DNA from: Eubacteriales bacterium
Lineage (GTDB): Bacteria; Bacillota; Clostridia; Lachnospirales; Lachnospiraceae
DNA: 64,000 bases
Assembly (NCBI GenBank): GCA_030536575.1
Contig: JAUNPS010000011.1
Span: 1 to 64,000, forward strand
Reading direction: 5' to 3'
Positions within the stretch are counted from its first letter, which is position 1, and each line of letters opens with the position of its first letter. Of this stretch, positions 1 to 7,909 are shown piece by piece. A program made the position numbers and the translations under genes. The notes below the pieces were generated by a model, which was not told the DNA's origin, did no database searches, and was given only the letters and a program-made list of their open reading frames with translations.

Positions 1-15
1 GGCATAGCCCGCAAG

Positions 16-524
16 CTACGCCGTTTCCCGAAACATTTCTAATACTGTCTTATGAGTGCCGCCCTTTCCCCGGATAAAATATTCCTCCACGAACCATTAA
101 AGTGATACTGCTCCGCAAACAACTGATAATAAAAATAGCACACCCGGCTTGGATCGCCCGGCCTGTAAGTACGGATTATTATTTCCTCATTCGTTTTCTC
201 AATTAGCCGCTCCGTCTCCTCCTGCCCCTTCGCCGTCAATTGAATCAAAAGCGCACGTCTGTCCGCCGAAGCCGTTTTTCGGGCAATCAGCCCCTTTTGT
301 TCAAAATTCCGGATCAGCCGGCTGATATACCCCTTATCCAAATGCAGCGTTTCAATAATTCGGTTTGCACTCATTTCCCTGTTTTGTTTCAGTTCAAACA
401 GGATCCTCGTTTCCGTAACGGAATATCCGGATTCCAGGTAATTGCGGTTCAAAAATCCTTGCAAAACCGTGTAAAAGCGATTAAACTCCCGGATTTGATC
501 GACGGTTTCCCACTTCTTTGCCAT
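16..524 (-). pseudogene. Broken MarR-GNAT fusion regulator
   Basis: The open frame (39-524, 161 codons) begins with a normal MarR winged-helix domain: recognition-helix region SANRIIETLHLDKGYISRLI and wing KTASADRRALLIQLTAKG. After NEEI it jumps directly to IIRTYRPGDPSRVCYFYYQL, which is the start of the acetyltransferase half of MarR-GNAT proteins, so the MarR dimerisation helices are missing (apparent in-frame deletion). After residues HFNGS the homology leaves the frame: the next frame reads FVEEYFIRGKGG and then stops at 16-18, long before a GNAT domain could be complete. Start ATG at 522-524 has a good AGGAG upstream. The DNA-binding domain alone could still be made, but without the usual dimer helices it is probably non-functional. 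Seen: deletion and frameshift. Inferred: loss of function. Confidence 0.75.
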
Positions 525-820
525 AGCCCTTCTCCTTTCATTTAGTTGCCAAAAATTTAGTAGCTTTTGTCAACTAATTTCGAATTCACCGAGCGCCGAT
601 GCTCACGCAAATATAACGAAACATGCTATGCGAGAGCCGTCCATTATCGCGACCGCCGTGCTCTGATTAGAGGGTATTTTTCAATTTACAGAGAATGTCT
701 TTTTTAATGTTGGGGGAATGGTGAAAAAAATAAAATTCAGAAGATGGAGATCAAAGACGATGGTAAATCAGACAGGATAATAGAAGATACTTACTTGAAT
801 AGTAAACATCTTCCCGTTTT
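525..820. other. Intergenic region
   Basis: After the operator at 542-577, nothing more than AT-rich sequence with short frames is seen. No promoter with both elements was found. Confidence 0.5.
542..577. promoter_or_regulatory. MarR-type operator (inverted repeat)
   Basis: TTAGTTGCCAAAA and TTTTGTCAACTAA form a 13-bp inverted repeat with one mismatch around a 10-bp spacer, 18-53 bp upstream of the MarR start codon. TAGTTG/CAACTA half sites are typical of MarR-family autoregulatory operators, so this is probably the original control site of the broken regulator. Confidence 0.65.
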
Positions 821-1420
821 TTAATCCCGAAAATATTTTAGCATTTGTACCAATATAGGACTTTCTGCTATTTCATCTTTATCTCTGTCACGCTGGCCGA
901 ACTGGACAAATTGTGAAGCTGAATAAAAATCATATAATTGGGGATTGCTGGCACATTCTATGTAAACTGTTTTACCGCCAATGATAAATTGCGCCTCCTG
1001 TACTTTATGACAAGCCAGTGCCAATAACTCTTTTCCAGGAATTGACGCGTTCAAATCGGGATTAAAGTTTTTGCCTAACTGAGCGATCAGAGGCATAGAA
1101 ACCAGATAGCGGTCAAGTTCCCCATCGAACTGAGAAAATTTTAATATACGCTTTTTAAATGTTTTGCTTAATGCGTTCCCTGTAATAGCAACAAATTTAT
1201 TTGCGAGAGTGAAATATCCAACGAATTTTGGCTGTTCACTGTCAGAAAAAACCAGATAAGTCATAGCAATTCGCTGCTTAGCAAATCCAATCGCTTTTGT
1301 CTGTATAAAATTTTCGACGTCTGTATTTTGCCGACACATGAAACAAGAGAGGACAGCCTGCAGCTTATCCTCTCCGTATGTGTCGAGCATTTCTAAAAGA
1401 TTCAGCTCTATATAATCCAT
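821..1420 (-). CDS. GNAT-fold protein, probable toxin of a two-gene module
   Basis: 199 residues. The second half fits a GNAT acetyltransferase of the TacT-like type: YLVSMPLIAQLGKNF matches the strand that precedes the acetyl-CoA loop, IPGKELLALACHKVQEA the following helix, and YIECASNPQLYDFYSASQFVQFG the C-terminal FY..FGF strand. The acetyl-CoA loop is degenerate (NASIPGKELL rather than QGxGxG/A), so catalysis is uncertain. The ATG overlaps the stop of the preceding small gene by one base (TAATG), indicating translational coupling. Partner size and order, small gene first and GNAT second, resemble GNAT toxin-antitoxin modules that acetylate aminoacyl-tRNA; that role is inferred. The two genes look AT-richer than the core genes of this window, consistent with an accessory module. 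Confidence 0.6.
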   Translation of the reverse strand: MDYIELNLLEMLDTYGEDKLQAVLSCFMCRQNTDVENFIQTKAIGFAKQRIAMTYLVFSDSEQPKFVGYFTLANKFVAITGNALSKTFKKRILKFSQFDGELDRYLVSMPLIAQLGKNFNPDLNASIPGKELLALACHKVQEAQFIIGGKTVYIECASNPQLYDFYSASQFVQFGQRDRDKDEIAESPILVQMLKYFRD

Positions 1421-1599
1421 TACAATTTATCTCCAAAAAACGCTTTGATATTTTGTGTACCTTTTAATTCCTTTACATTGCAGCTATAGGAAACCGGCTT
1501 TGTCGCAATAGCGGCAGCTTTTTCCAATGCTTCCACAAAAGCAGCAGCGGAGTCTTTGTCATGGATTACAATATTTTTTTTGATACTTTGTGTTGCCAT
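1420..1599 (-). CDS. Small partner protein, probable antitoxin
   Basis: 59 residues starting MATQSIKKNIVIHDKD. The ATG at 1597-1599 is chosen because GGGAG lies 8 bases upstream; an upstream ATG (1615-1617) has no such site. The N-terminal K-K-N-I-V-I strand followed by a helix (AAAFVEALEKAA) looks like a short ribbon or strand-helix antitoxin, but I do not recognise a named family. Its stop overlaps the start of the GNAT-fold gene by one base, so the two are made from one message. Function as antitoxin is inferred from size, order and coupling. Confidence 0.6.
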   Translation of the reverse strand: MATQSIKKNIVIHDKDSAAAFVEALEKAAAIATKPVSYSCNVKELKGTQNIKAFFGDKL

Positions 1600-1632
1600 G
1601 TGCTTCACTCCCTTCAATTTCTTTTCAATGCC

Positions 1633-1661
1633 AGTATAGCCGTTTTTTTGAAAAATAGCAA
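1633..1661 (-). promoter_or_regulatory. Promoter of the toxin-antitoxin-like module
   Basis: On the minus strand TTGCTA, a 17-base spacer and TATACT, ending 34 bases before the small gene's ATG. Good match to a housekeeping sigma promoter. Confidence 0.65.
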
Positions 1662-1790
1662 TCCTTTCACAACAGTATATGATAAAAAGCGGCGGCGAAA
1701 ATAGACGTAAACATTAAGGACAGAGCCTTTTGGTTACAATTATGTTCTCGGAAACTCAATAGCAAATAGACAGACACACCGCATAGCAAA

Positions 1791-1816
1791 AGGATGTGCC
1801 GCAAGCGACACATCCT
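1791..1816 (-). terminator. Terminator of the GH18 gene
   Basis: AGGATGTGCCGC/GCGACACATCCT hairpin (one mismatch) just downstream of the GH18 stop, followed on the minus strand by TTTTG. An A-rich and a T-rich flank on the two sides may let it work in both directions. Confidence 0.7.
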
Positions 1817-1844
1817 CCCTTTTGTTTGAAGGTAACAGTTCTGA

Positions 1845-3539
1845 TTAATTACTTACATACTTCAGCAGCACATCCCACACACTGGCCCGTTCAAAGCCCA
1901 GCTTCCATGCAGAAACGCCGCCCAATCCGTACTCTTGTACCAGCTTCACCTTTTCCTCCAGAGACGCCTCATTCTCCAGCCAAATCTGGCAGAAATAGCC
2001 CTCTCCATCCGTAAACTCCGCATAATCCTGCCCAGTCGTCTCGTCCCATGTCGCTGTCGCTCCATTCTCGGAAACGAGATATTCTGCGGTGTCCATGCCA
2101 TAGGCATTACTGATCACATTCCCTTCGCTGTCGGTCTGCCACAGGCGCGTATAAAACGGGATGCCAAGGACAATCTTCTCCGCCGGAACCCCTGCTGCCA
2201 GCGTATTCTGGACACCCGCCGTCGCAAAGGGCAGCGAAGCCACAGAACCCGCATCAGAACCAACATAATGTTCGTCATATCCCATAATGATCACATAGTC
2301 AACCACCTCGGCCTGCTCATCCCGGTGATAATGTGTATTAAAGTCCATAGGTACGGGATCATCCACGGACAGCACCAGCCCGTTCTTCCGGCATTTTACA
2401 GACAGCTCCCTTAAAAACTGAATGTACGCATCCCCAGCCTCCTCCGGAATGGCTTCAAAATCCACATTAATGCCATCAATGTCATAACGGATGGCAGAGG
2501 CAACGAGCTGGTTAATCAGCGTTTTTCTGGAGCTCGTATTCGAAAGAACCGTGGTCGTGTCGATTTCCGTGCTAAAATTATCCACTAACGCCCAGACTTC
2601 CATATTTTGTCCATGAGCAGTTGTCACATAGTCTGGGTTCGCCAGGGACGAGATATCTCCATCATTAGAGATGATCGAGAACCATGTGGGGGAAATGGTA
2701 TTGACGCCTTTTACGTCCGCAATATCCTGCAAAAGATTGTAATTCGACTCCTGGCTGGTCACCTGGTGCCATACCATGTTAATCTTATAATCTTTCTGGA
2801 TACTGGTATATTCCGGTTCCACAAAATCGGTGGTCAGGGTTTCGGTGTAAAGGGTTCCCAGGCGTTTATTCTGAATGTAACCGATGCAGCCATCCTGTGT
2901 CACGACTTTTGTCCAATCTTCCATCTGTTCCAGCACAGTCACTTTGTCGCCTTTCGCAACATCGGTCACAATCGGGCTCTTGATTCCGCCAAGAGTCCGC
3001 ACGACGCTTTTTTTCTTCAGTTCGGCCCGCGTAACGTCCCCATATTGATACGTAAGAACCACTCTGGCCGGTTCCTGATAGATTTCATAATCCAGCGCCG
3101 TGTACTGCTGCACGAAATCTGCCGCAATGTAGGCCTGGCCCCCGTTTACTTTTACGATCACGTAGCTTGTCTCAGTCCGGTCGCCGGATACCGAATATTC
3201 CTGCTCTCCTGCTGCAATCTCAATGACATCCGTTGGCGTCGTGTAAACCATCAGACTTTCATTCGCATCCCAGTAAAAGCGGGTATTCAGATATTCCTTT
3301 ACGACTTCGTAATTCAGGTACGCGATTCCGTCTTCCAGAATCCCTTTTTCTTCCAGAATCTGATCCTGGAGTACCAGGGCCATTTCATTTTCCGCGGACA
3401 CTCCGAAGTATTCGGAAAGCTCCACGCGTTCATCCGTAGGTGTGTACTTCTCGACGAGTCTGCTGATGATCCCGATGGCTCCCACAATCAGAATCAGGAG
3501 CAGGACTGCTGCTATGACCGATAGGGTCTTTTTCTTCAT
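1845..3539 (-). CDS. Membrane-anchored GH18 glycosidase with SH3b domain
   Basis: 564 residues from the ATG at 3537-3539, chosen for the GGGGAGGT upstream; the open frame extends further but without a site. An N-terminal hydrophobic segment (about 6-28) anchors or exports it. Next comes a region resembling the copper-amine-oxidase-N/stalk domain, then a bacterial SH3 domain (KVTVLEQMEDWTKVV ... GCIGYI), then a GH18 barrel. The catalytic DxxDxDxE signature is present as DGINVDFE, with the acid Glu near residue 362, and MGYDEHY and GIPFYTRLW match the YaaH/spore-cortex branch of GH18. Likely cell-wall or spore-cortex N-acetylglucosaminyl hydrolase acting outside the membrane. It is a single-gene unit with its own terminator; a TATAAT lies near 3703 on the minus strand. 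Confidence 0.85.
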   Translation of the reverse strand: MKKKTLSVIAAVLLLILIVGAIGIISRLVEKYTPTDERVELSEYFGVSAENEMALVLQDQILEEKGILEDGIAYLNYEVVKEYLNTRFYWDANESLMVYTTPTDVIEIAAGEQEYSVSGDRTETSYVIVKVNGGQAYIAADFVQQYTALDYEIYQEPARVVLTYQYGDVTRAELKKKSVVRTLGGIKSPIVTDVAKGDKVTVLEQMEDWTKVVTQDGCIGYIQNKRLGTLYTETLTTDFVEPEYTSIQKDYKINMVWHQVTSQESNYNLLQDIADVKGVNTISPTWFSIISNDGDISSLANPDYVTTAHGQNMEVWALVDNFSTEIDTTTVLSNTSSRKTLINQLVASAIRYDIDGINVDFEAIPEEAGDAYIQFLRELSVKCRKNGLVLSVDDPVPMDFNTHYHRDEQAEVVDYVIIMGYDEHYVGSDAGSVASLPFATAGVQNTLAAGVPAEKIVLGIPFYTRLWQTDSEGNVISNAYGMDTAEYLVSENGATATWDETTGQDYAEFTDGEGYFCQIWLENEASLEEKVKLVQEYGLGGVSAWKLGFERASVWDVLLKYVSN

Positions 3540-3764
3540 GCATTTGTACCTCCCCTGCTGTTTTCTTATGTTGCTCCCTCCATTGTCATGCGCTGCTGCG
3601 TAACGCGCATCCATCCGGCAATGCGGATGGGAATACCTTCCTGAAAACTGCCGGCAATGCCGTCTTTTGGGCACTGTCCTGCGTTTTCCTGTCCATTATA
3701 ACATATCCCTTAGGGGTTTGACGACCTCTTTCGACATTTTTTCTTGCATGGTTTTTCCATGTTT

Positions 3765-3927
3765 GTTACTGTTCACTCGTACCTCGTTCCAGTAACGATT
3801 CACAGGCTCATTTTAAGTTTTGCTTCGCAAAAGAGCCTGCTCACACCTGAATCACGTTCTTACGTACCTGAGCCCTAAAGGACTAGCTTCGCGTCGCAGC
3901 TAAGTGCTCAGGTACTGTCTGAACAAT
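3765..3927. repeat. Dispersed intergenic repeat, copy 1
   Basis: About 163 bp nearly identical to 21876-22013, differing mainly by a 24-bp insertion (CCTAAAGG...) in the last hairpin. The unit contains three inverted repeats: GTTACTG/CCAGTAAC, AGGCTCATTTT/AAAAGAGCCT and the terminal GTACCTGAGC/GCTCAGGTAC. It lies between the GH18 gene and the small protein gene, not inside any gene. Confidence 0.85.
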
Positions 3928-3969
3928 AATCCATGTTTCACTATATGAGGGGACTTTTCCAAAAGGAGA

Positions 3970-4200
3970 TTACTTTTGACGGACATGGTCAAATCCAATG
4001 CCGATAATTTCGTCTTCGTCGTCCTGGACATAGTCGCGCATGTAGCTGCACTCTTCTCCGGTGGCGCAGGCTCTGGCGATCTGACGTGGATTACTGGGGC
4101 GCCCATTCAGCCAGAGACGCAGGCCCTCCTGGTAATAGCACTGCAGCTCTTGACAGAGGGGATCTGGTTTTCTTGGTTTTGCTCTTCGAATGTGGTTCAC
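3970..4200 (-). CDS. Small conserved-looking protein of unknown function
   Basis: 76 residues, starting with GTG at 4198-4200 preceded closely by AAGGGAA. Composition and the ordered motif EGLRLWLNGRPSNPRQIARA followed by EECSYMRDY and a C-terminal IGIGFDHV look like a genuine small protein; I recall similar short proteins in Lachnospiraceae but know no function. No membrane segment or signal. A promoter-like element lies 250 bp upstream (4454-4482). Start is uncertain because the ribosome site is very close to GTG. Confidence 0.55.
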   Translation of the reverse strand: MNHIRRAKPRKPDPLCQELQCYYQEGLRLWLNGRPSNPRQIARACATGEECSYMRDYVQDDEDEIIGIGFDHVRQK

Positions 4201-4659
4201 TTCCCTTCGAAAGCCGGTATTCCTTTCAGTGCGGTGTGATATATTATTCCGGCTTGTATTTTTAAGAGAAAATAATAGGGTGATCTGGGAGCTGATCGGT
4301 TCCTTCGGCCATGCATCCGGGTAAACGGGCGGACAGCGTCAGGGATTCTACAGTCAGGGTAAGGTACTTCATTTAAATGCTTCTTGGAAAAATGCGAGAG
4401 ATTCGCATAGATAAAAAGAATTTTTGAAACCATATCATTTTCTCTTGTTGTTCATTATATAAAATCTTTTCCCAGAATGCAAGTTTTATTTTTGCAGATG
4501 CGATTTTTTTCATCGACAATATTCGACATTTCTTTACGCCGTCTCCAAAAACAGCCGCCCGCCCCGCCAACCCAGCCCACCAATACCGGAAAACTTCCAC
4601 CACCACAGCCCCTGCCGTTCCCATTTGCAAAAAGTGGCAAAAGATTTTATTCTACTATC
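4201..4659. other. Intergenic region without a supported gene
   Basis: Several overlapping minus-strand frames exist but none has a ribosome site plus protein-like content. It holds the minus-strand promoter and hairpin at 4390-4482; the rest is unexplained. Confidence 0.5.
4390..4482 (-). promoter_or_regulatory. Promoter followed by a short hairpin (possible attenuator or small RNA)
   Basis: Minus strand TTGCAT (4477-4482), 17 bases, TATAAT (4454-4459). About 45 bases after the expected start the transcript forms ATGCGA/TCGCAT with a 5-base loop and then TTTTT (around 4390-4406). This could end a ~60-nt RNA or attenuate the small gene at 3970-4200. Sequence pattern seen; function inferred. 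Confidence 0.4.
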
Positions 4660-4688
4660 TTTACATTCGGAAGTATTGTAGTTATAAT
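4660..4688 (+). promoter_or_regulatory. Promoter of mecA
   Basis: TTTACA (4660-4665), 17-base spacer, TATAAT (4683-4688). It lies 355 bases before the mecA start, so the transcript carries a long leader formed by the tandem repeats at 4697-4977. Confidence 0.65.
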
Positions 4689-4696
4689 ATAACCTA

Positions 4697-4980
4697 CCAG
4701 AAGATGCACAGCATCTTTAGCAGGCCCTACGCAGTAAGCGCCTGCGTACCTCGCAGAGGCTGGGAGGTTAACGAAGAAAAATGGACAACATTTTTTTGAG
4801 TCTTTCTTCCGGCGCGAAGCGCTCTCTACTTAACCAGAAGGCGCACAGCATCTTTAGCAGGCCTTACGCAGTAAGCGCCCGCGTACCTCGCAGAGGCTGG
4901 GAGGTTAACGAAGAAAAATGGACAACATTTTTTGAGTCTTTCCTCCGGCGTGAAGCGCTCTCTACTTAACCAGAAGGCGC
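4697..4980. repeat. Two tandem ~137-bp repeats in the mecA leader
   Basis: The segment beginning CCAGAAG is repeated with starts at 4697, 4834 and 4970 (the third is only the first ~11 bp), so the periods are 137 and 136. Copies differ by a few substitutions and one T. Each unit has a GGGAGG followed 12 bases later by ATGG, and small inverted repeats (CTTAC/GTAAG, CTGCG/CGCAG). The first unit also starts with AGATGC/GCATCT, lost in the second. The frame through the second unit is open for 62 codons, but repeated DNA with no recognisable domain makes a real protein doubtful. Confidence 0.85.
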
Positions 4981-5042
4981 CTCCCCCGCGCCCCGCCATC
5001 CGCCTCCCCTCAGAACAACCCTTTCAGTTAGGACGTGAAAAA

Positions 5043-5792
5043 ATGAAAATAGAAAAAATCAACGACAACCAAATCCGCTGCACCCTCACCAAAGAAGACC
5101 TCGCCACCCGCGAACTCAAACTCAGCGAACTCGCCTACGGCACCGAAAAAGCCAAATCCCTCTTCCGCGACATGATGCAGCAAGCCGCCTACGAATTCGG
5201 CTTCGAAGCCAACGACATCCCCCTGATGATCGAAGCCATCCCCCTCTCCCCGGAATCCATCATCCTCATCATCACCAAAGTGGAAGATCCCGAAGAGCTC
5301 GACACCCGCTTCGCCAAATTCGCCCCGGCCGCTCCCGGCACCGACACCCCTTCCAACTCCCCCATCCCGGCGAAGATGGAAGGCGCCGACGACATCCTGG
5401 GCCTCTTTAACAAACTTCACGAAGCCCACAAAAAAGTGGCCGAACACCTGAAAAACGCCTCCGCCGAAGCCGAAGAGTCCCCGGAAGTGCCCTTTAACCT
5501 CACCCGTCTCTACCGCTTCGCCGACCTGGACACCGTTATTCGTGCCGCCCACGTGCTGGAGACCCACTACCAGGGCATAAACACCTTGTACCGCAGTCCC
5601 TCCACGAAAGAATACCACCTGATCATCAGTAAATCCGACCACACCCCGGAGGAATTTAACAAAATCTGCAACATCCTCTCCGAATACGCCGTAAACACCA
5701 AATACGTTCCCGGCATGAACGCCTTCTACAAGGAACACATGGAATGCGTCATCGAAGAACAAGCCCTCCAAAAACTTGCCGGACTCGCCTAA
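5043..5792 (+). CDS. mecA: Adaptor protein MecA
   Basis: 249 residues from ATG 5043, with AGGACG upstream; the upstream open frame is repeat DNA. The N-terminal domain MKIEKINDNQIRCTLTKEDL and ELAYGTEKAKSLFRDMMQQA is characteristic of MecA, followed by an acidic linker (about 90-150) and a C-terminal domain with LYRFADLDTVIRAAH. MecA proteins bring substrates to the ClpCP protease (ComK in Bacillus). The gene stands alone behind the repeat leader. Codon use is strongly C-ending. Length agrees with family members of 200-250 residues. Confidence 0.9.
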   Translation: MKIEKINDNQIRCTLTKEDLATRELKLSELAYGTEKAKSLFRDMMQQAAYEFGFEANDIPLMIEAIPLSPESIILIITKVEDPEELDTRFAKFAPAAPGTDTPSNSPIPAKMEGADDILGLFNKLHEAHKKVAEHLKNASAEAEESPEVPFNLTRLYRFADLDTVIRAAHVLETHYQGINTLYRSPSTKEYHLIISKSDHTPEEFNKICNILSEYAVNTKYVPGMNAFYKEHMECVIEEQALQKLAGLA

Positions 5793-5810
5793 CCCCCAGC
5801 GGGGTTGGGC
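5788..5810 (+). terminator. Hairpin after mecA
   Basis: CCTAACCCC-CAGC-GGGGTTGGG hairpin overlapping the mecA stop. It has no clear T run, so it may stabilise the 3' end rather than terminate by itself. Confidence 0.4.
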
Positions 5811-5835
5811 CGTTGGGCCGTTTCCCTGTACATTT

Positions 5836-6870
5836 TCACAAAAACCAAATAAGAAGCCTTATCCCTATCAGAATCCCCGCCATGACACCGACCACCAGAG
5901 CATGGCGCTTCCACGTCAGTTTCATATAACCGGCAAATTCCCGCAGCAGCGCATTCAGCGTAAAATACCACTTTGTCTTTGACCCAAACCCAACACATTT
6001 CATTCCCTGCCCTCTGGCAAGGAGCAGCGCCCGAAACACATGATAAGCTGTGGTAACAAGGATAACCTTCGGGTTTTCTTTCTCCATCAGCCTTCTTGAA
6101 AACAACAGATTTTCCTCCGTAGACACGGACTTTGTTTCCATCAGAATCCGATCTTTATCCACACCTTTCTCCATGGCATAAGCTGCCATCGCCTCTCCCT
6201 CCGGGATATCCTCGCCGGGACCTTGCCCGCCGGAGAGAACCAGCACCGCATTTGGATTATAGGCCAATAGCTCGATCCCTTTATCAATCCGCGCTGCCAG
6301 AAGAGGAGTTACCCGCGTCCCAAGAATTCCGGCTCCGAGTACCACAATGTAATCCGCATTCCGCCTCTTTTTCAGGTGTATCAGGTTCAGCAGGGCGGAA
6401 AACGTATACATGGACATCACTACCAGCACATAAGCCGCAGAAAAGCTAATGATCGAATAGAGCAGCGTACCGAAGGTACGTCCTGCCAGATCCCCAATCC
6501 TGGGCCAGATGGCCAGATACGCATACAAAAGCGCCGCAAAAAGCAGGGACAGCAGGTTCGACGGTTTCAGCCCTTCATGCCTGATTACCTTGATGCCTTC
6601 CACAAAAAACATCACGACCATGAATCCCGGCAGCGCCAGGACACAGAGCATCACGGCTATAAACAAGACAATCAGAATCCCGATGAGCCAGTCATAGGAC
6701 GCCAGTTGGTCAGCGTATTCCAATATTGCAAAGAACAGAAAAAGCGCCAGACATGCCAGCATCCCCCAAAAAGAAACACCGCTCCACAGTGTCCTTGGGT
6801 CATGCACCATGATCCCCGCATAGATAAAAACCGATAGCAAGAACAGAATAAACGTAATCTCACACAGCAT
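5836..6870 (-). CDS. YdcF/SanA/ElyC-family membrane protein (DUF218)
   Basis: 344 residues, start ATG with GGGAGGGTG upstream. About five hydrophobic segments fill the first ~170 residues, then a DUF218 domain: YIVVLGAGI, VLVLSGGQGPGEDIPEGEAM, TKSVSTEENLLFSR and VILVTTAYHVFRA, then another membrane segment at the C-terminus. DUF218 proteins are linked to envelope polysaccharide or vancomycin-barrier functions, but their chemistry is not settled. It is probably a single-gene unit; the gap to metF carries a hairpin repeat (6950-6989). Confidence 0.85.
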   Translation of the reverse strand: MLCEITFILFLLSVFIYAGIMVHDPRTLWSGVSFWGMLACLALFLFFAILEYADQLASYDWLIGILIVLFIAVMLCVLALPGFMVVMFFVEGIKVIRHEGLKPSNLLSLLFAALLYAYLAIWPRIGDLAGRTFGTLLYSIISFSAAYVLVVMSMYTFSALLNLIHLKKRRNADYIVVLGAGILGTRVTPLLAARIDKGIELLAYNPNAVLVLSGGQGPGEDIPEGEAMAAYAMEKGVDKDRILMETKSVSTEENLLFSRRLMEKENPKVILVTTAYHVFRALLLARGQGMKCVGFGSKTKWYFTLNALLREFAGYMKLTWKRHALVVGVMAGILIGIRLLIWFL

Positions 6871-6949
6871 TTTTCACCCTCCCGCCCGTTTTACCATAGA
6901 ACAAAGAAAAGGGAAACAGCTTCCTTACGAAACGTCTCCCTCGTTACCA

Positions 6950-6989
6950 TTCAGACAGTACCTGAGCACTTAGCTGCTCAGGTACGTAA
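6950..6989. repeat. Dispersed intergenic repeat, partial inverted copy 3
   Basis: Reverse complement of the terminal hairpin of the repeats at 3765 and 21876: GTACCTGAGCA, 6-base loop, TGCTCAGGTAC, an 11-bp perfect stem with the same flanks (TTAC before, TGTCTGAA after). It lies 6 bp past the metF stop and may act as a 3' end stabiliser. Confidence 0.8.
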
Positions 6990-6994
6990 TTTTA

Positions 6995-7873
6995 TCAGAT
7001 TCCAGCCTGCTTCAGCAGCTCCGGCACCTTCGACTCCCATCCCAGCGCCATAATATGTACGCCCTGGCAGTACGGCCGGCATTCCTTAATAATCCTTGCG
7101 GCAATCTCCACACCCGTAATCCCGGCCTTTGTCTTTTCCTTATCCTTCTTCAGCTCTTCGATCATCTCATCGGGAACATGGATTCCAGCCACATTATTAT
7201 TCATGAATTTCGCCATACCGGCGGATTTCGGGATAATGATCCCCACCTGCACCGGCTTGCCAAACTGTTTCGCCTTCTCCATAAACTTAATAAACTTCTC
7301 CGGCTCAAAAACAGCCTGCGTCTGGAAATAATCCGCGCCCGCGCGCACCTTCCGCTCCATCTTCGCAAGCTGCGCATCCACAGAGTCGCTGCACGGAGAC
7401 ACAACCGCACCCTTCGCAAAGGAAGGCGGCTCGCCAACCAGCGGATTTCCACCCAGATCTTCGCCCTCTTCCAGCTTCTTCACCGTATGGATCAGCGAAA
7501 CGGAATCCAGGTCAAAGACCGGTTTCGCCTGGGGATGGTCGCCCATCTTCGTATGGTCGCCGGTCAAAAGCAGCAGGTTTTCAATGCCTAACATGGCTGC
7601 GCTTAAAAGATCCGACTGCAACGCGATCCGGTTCCGGTCACGGCATGTAAGCTGATAAATCGGGGTCAGCCCTTCATCCTTCAGGACTTTACACGTCGCC
7701 AGGGAACCCAGACGCATCACGGAAGACTGGTTATCGGTCACATTAACCGCCGTAATGCCGCTCAGATACGTCTTGGCTTCTTCCACCACATGTTCGATAT
7801 GGATTCCTTTTGGCGGGCCAACTTCTGCAGAAACTACAAATTCACCACGTTCAAATAACTCTGTAATTTTCAT
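6995..7873 (-). CDS. metF: Methylenetetrahydrofolate reductase MetF
   Basis: 292 residues, complete TIM-barrel MetF family protein binding FAD and 5,10-methylene-tetrahydrofolate. Recognisable motifs are FVVSAEVGPPKG at the N-terminus (catalytic Glu region), VNVTDNQSS, YQLTCRDRNR, LLLTGDH and GADYFQTQAVFEP. As last gene of rnfC2-metV-metF it is the catalytic subunit of the methyl-branch reductase that makes methyl-tetrahydrofolate for the Wood-Ljungdahl pathway. Gap to metV is 36 bp. The gene set is like the one described for Acetobacterium woodii. Confidence 0.92.
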   Translation of the reverse strand: MKITELFERGEFVVSAEVGPPKGIHIEHVVEEAKTYLSGITAVNVTDNQSSVMRLGSLATCKVLKDEGLTPIYQLTCRDRNRIALQSDLLSAAMLGIENLLLLTGDHTKMGDHPQAKPVFDLDSVSLIHTVKKLEEGEDLGGNPLVGEPPSFAKGAVVSPCSDSVDAQLAKMERKVRAGADYFQTQAVFEPEKFIKFMEKAKQFGKPVQVGIIIPKSAGMAKFMNNNVAGIHVPDEMIEELKKDKEKTKAGITGVEIAARIIKECRPYCQGVHIMALGWESKVPELLKQAGI

Positions 7874-7909
7874 TGTACATTGCTCCTAATCGTTTTATAG
7901 TTTAACCAT

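Noticed and set aside
4781-4969. 62-codon frame in the mecA leader repeat
   Set aside because: Lies wholly in tandem repeat DNA and has no recognisable domain; GGGAGG is 12 bases from ATG. Treated as repeat, not gene.
5028-5771. Long Gly/Phe/Val-rich frame opposite mecA
   Set aside because: Exact shadow of mecA caused by its strong C-ending codons; no ribosome site and no domain.
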